DNA from: Planctomycetaceae bacterium
GTDB taxonomy: Bacteria > Planctomycetota > Planctomycetia > Pirellulales > Thermoguttaceae
Length of the DNA: 6,100 nucleotides
Direction of reading: 5' to 3'
Assembly (NCBI GenBank): GCA_031259095.1
Contig: JAIRLW010000158.1
Location: forward strand, 1-6,100
A model generated the notes under the pieces. It was given only the letters and a program-made list of their open reading frames with translations, had not been told where the DNA came from and did not search any database. Each line of letters opens with the position of its first letter. Positions within the stretch are counted from its first letter, which is position 1. A program made the position numbers and the translations under genes. Positions 4,739-6,100 of the stretch are shown one piece after another.

Positions 4739-6100
4739 ATGATCTTCACAACATTTTCACTTTTTCTTGGCGCATTTGCGGCGGCGGTCATTCCGGCGCT
4801 GTTACATCTTTTAATGCGCGGCAAACCAAAACGGATTGAGTTTCCGGCGCTCATGTTTGTTCGTCAACATTTGGAAATTTATCGCAGACATTATCGAATT
4901 AAAAATATTGTATTACTTTTGCTTCGGATGTTGACGCTTATTTTATTTGGTTTGGCGTTGGCGCGTCCGATTCTCAAACTTGCCGATTGGTTGCCGGATA
5001 TCAATGTTGCACAAAATCAACACAATAAACGAAGTTTTATCAGTTCCCTAGCAGCCTCCATCGGCAGTCAGGATGCACCGATTGCGGCGGCGTTGGTGAT
5101 TGATTCGTCGCTTCGTATGGAATATGTTTCGGAAAATCAATCGCGGTTTGAAGCGGCAAAAGATTTTTCGCGTTGGATTCTGAAACAACTTCCGCAAGGC
5201 AGTCCTATTGCGGTTCTTTCTTCGGATCGGGAAACCGCCGTTTTTCAGGTGGATCGGCTTGCCGCCGAAGAAAAAATCGACAGACTTCCCGTTACGCCTT
5301 TAGGACGTCCTATCGCCGAAGCAATCCATGACGCTCTTATGTTACTCAATGAAAGTGAATTTGAGCAACGGGAATTATATGTCATTTCCGATCTTTCACA
5401 ACCGGCGTGGCAAAGTGATTCCACAAATTCGTTGCAACATTTAATCAGTAATATGAAACCCAAAGGCAGCCTTTTAAGCGGAGCAAGCAAGGAATTAGGG
5501 CTTTTCGTTATTGATGTTTCGGCGGAACAACCGGTTAATTCTTCAATTAATCAGTTTACGTTGATGCCGGAGGCGATTACGGCACAAACTCCGGTTCGGA
5601 TTGATTTGGAATTGTCCCATTTCGGTACGGCACGGAAAAAAACGGTTGAACTTTTGTTACATGATAAGGAAAAAACGGATCAGGAAACAGTTCGCGGTTC
5701 AAAGTCGGTTGATTTTTCGGAAGGCGAATCGCGTCAACATCTTTCCTTTTTACTTTCCGGTTTTGACGCGGGAACTTATCAAGGTCAGTTTCGGTTTACG
5801 GTTCCCGACGCTTTATCCGCCGACGATCAGGCTTGGTTCACCATTCATGTACAATTACCTCGAAAAATTCTTTTGGCGGCACAACCGCCGGTTCGTGATT
5901 CTTCGTTGTATTTACGGCAGGCGTTGGAAACGGTACCATTTATTGTTGAAACAATTCCGCTTTCGGACATTGCCGGTTTGACCACCACAGAACTGAATCA
6001 ATACAGTAGCGTTATTCTGCTGGATCCGTCGCCGTTGGAACCGGTTGTTTGGAAAAAATTAGCCGATTATGTAACATCAGGTCATGGGCTTGGGCTTTTT
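4739..6100 (+). CDS. BatA-type double-anchored vWA protein with GATase1-like region (3' truncated by window)
   Basis: The frame runs from the ATG at 4739 to the last base (454 codons) without a stop. Residues 1-80 match the BatA N-terminal double-transmembrane domain (TIGR02226 type): helix 3-25 with an IPALLHLLMRG segment, a KRIEFPALMFVRQ segment, then helix 57-75 ending in LALARPIL. A von Willebrand A domain follows from about 116 to 250, starting with ALVIDSSLRM (118-127). Its metal site is DxSxR, where DxSxS is canonical. Residues about 258-383 are strand-rich and resemble an Ig/CARDB-like domain. From about 384 (PRKILLAA) to the edge there is a glutamine-amidotransferase-like start, with YSSVILLD and a Trp-x-x-Leu-x-x-Tyr-Val stretch. 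This architecture is common in planctomycetes, where such proteins often neighbour MoxR ATPase and other vWA genes; their function is not established. No Shine-Dalgarno is visible; the in-frame TTG at 4697 is a weaker alternative. Confidence 0.85.
   Translation, partial: MIFTTFSLFLGAFAAAVIPALLHLLMRGKPKRIEFPALMFVRQHLEIYRRHYRIKNIVLLLLRMLTLILFGLALARPILKLADWLPDINVAQNQHNKRSFISSLAASIGSQDAPIAAALVIDSSLRMEYVSENQSRFEAAKDFSRWILKQLPQGSPIAVLSSDRETAVFQVDRLAAEEKIDRLPVTPLGRPIAEAIHDALMLLNESEFEQRELYVISDLSQPAWQSDSTNSLQHLISNMKPKGSLLSGASKELGLFVIDVSAEQPVNSSINQFTLMPEAITAQTPVRIDLELSHFGTARKKTVELLLHDKEKTDQETVRGSKSVDFSEGESRQHLSFLLSGFDAGTYQGQFRFTVPDALSADDQAWFTIHVQLPRKILLAAQPPVRDSSLYLRQALETVPFIVETIPLSDIAGLTTTELNQYSSVILLDPSPLEPVVWKKLADYVTSGHGLGLF

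Noticed and set aside
5601..5981. Plus-strand reading frame of 126 codons inside the vWA gene
   Set aside because: The overlapping frame gives a continuous BatA/vWA/amidotransferase-like architecture; this one has an odd Arg/Phe-rich composition typical of an out-of-frame read.

Overview
The window looks like a chromosomal segment from a member of the Planctomycetota, probably a lower-GC Pirellulales-type lineage. This rests on gene content and not on a marker gene. The gene order (GspE/PilB-like protein, CvpA-like membrane protein, DUF4190-like protein, BatA/vWA protein with the start of a glutamine-amidotransferase-like fold) and the mostly weak Shine-Dalgarno signals fit that phylum. All supported genes lie on the + strand.

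Layout. Positions 1-411: the end, or all, of a very AT-rich unrecognised gene. Positions 412-521: a short spacer with a hairpin repeat and a 12-codon reading frame that has a good ribosome binding site. Positions 522-2627: a 701-residue membrane-anchored protein of the T2SS/T4P ATPase family whose Walker A, Asp box, Walker B and His box are all degraded while its zinc-binding cysteines persist, so it is probably a pseudoenzyme. Positions 2628-2755: a spacer with a 13-bp-stem hairpin and six 7-bp tandem repeats running up to the next start codon. Positions 2756-3382: a CvpA-like four-helix membrane protein. Positions 3383-3542: a spacer with a 9-bp-periodic GTCCC inverted repeat. Positions 3543-4322: a DUF4190-like membrane protein with a clear AGGAG site and a GTG start. 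Positions 4323-4738: a 416-base spacer packed with palindromes, namely a 90-bp hairpin and a 272-bp element bounded by about 30-bp inverted repeats. Positions 4739-6100: the first 454 codons of a BatA-type double-anchored vWA protein that runs off the right edge.

The four recognisable genes all encode inner-membrane proteins and could form one transcription unit at the cell envelope, but the spacers (128, 160 and 416 bases) leave room for separate promoters. No direct functional link among them can be read from the sequence.

The most unusual content is in two places. One is the catalytically degenerate secretion-ATPase homologue. The other is the set of palindromic repeats, one kind or more in each spacer. 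One repeat family has four copies here, three of which read in one frame as Pro-Leu-Gly-Thr-[Thr/Ala]-[Cys/Tyr]-Trp-stop, each preceded by an in-frame ATG.
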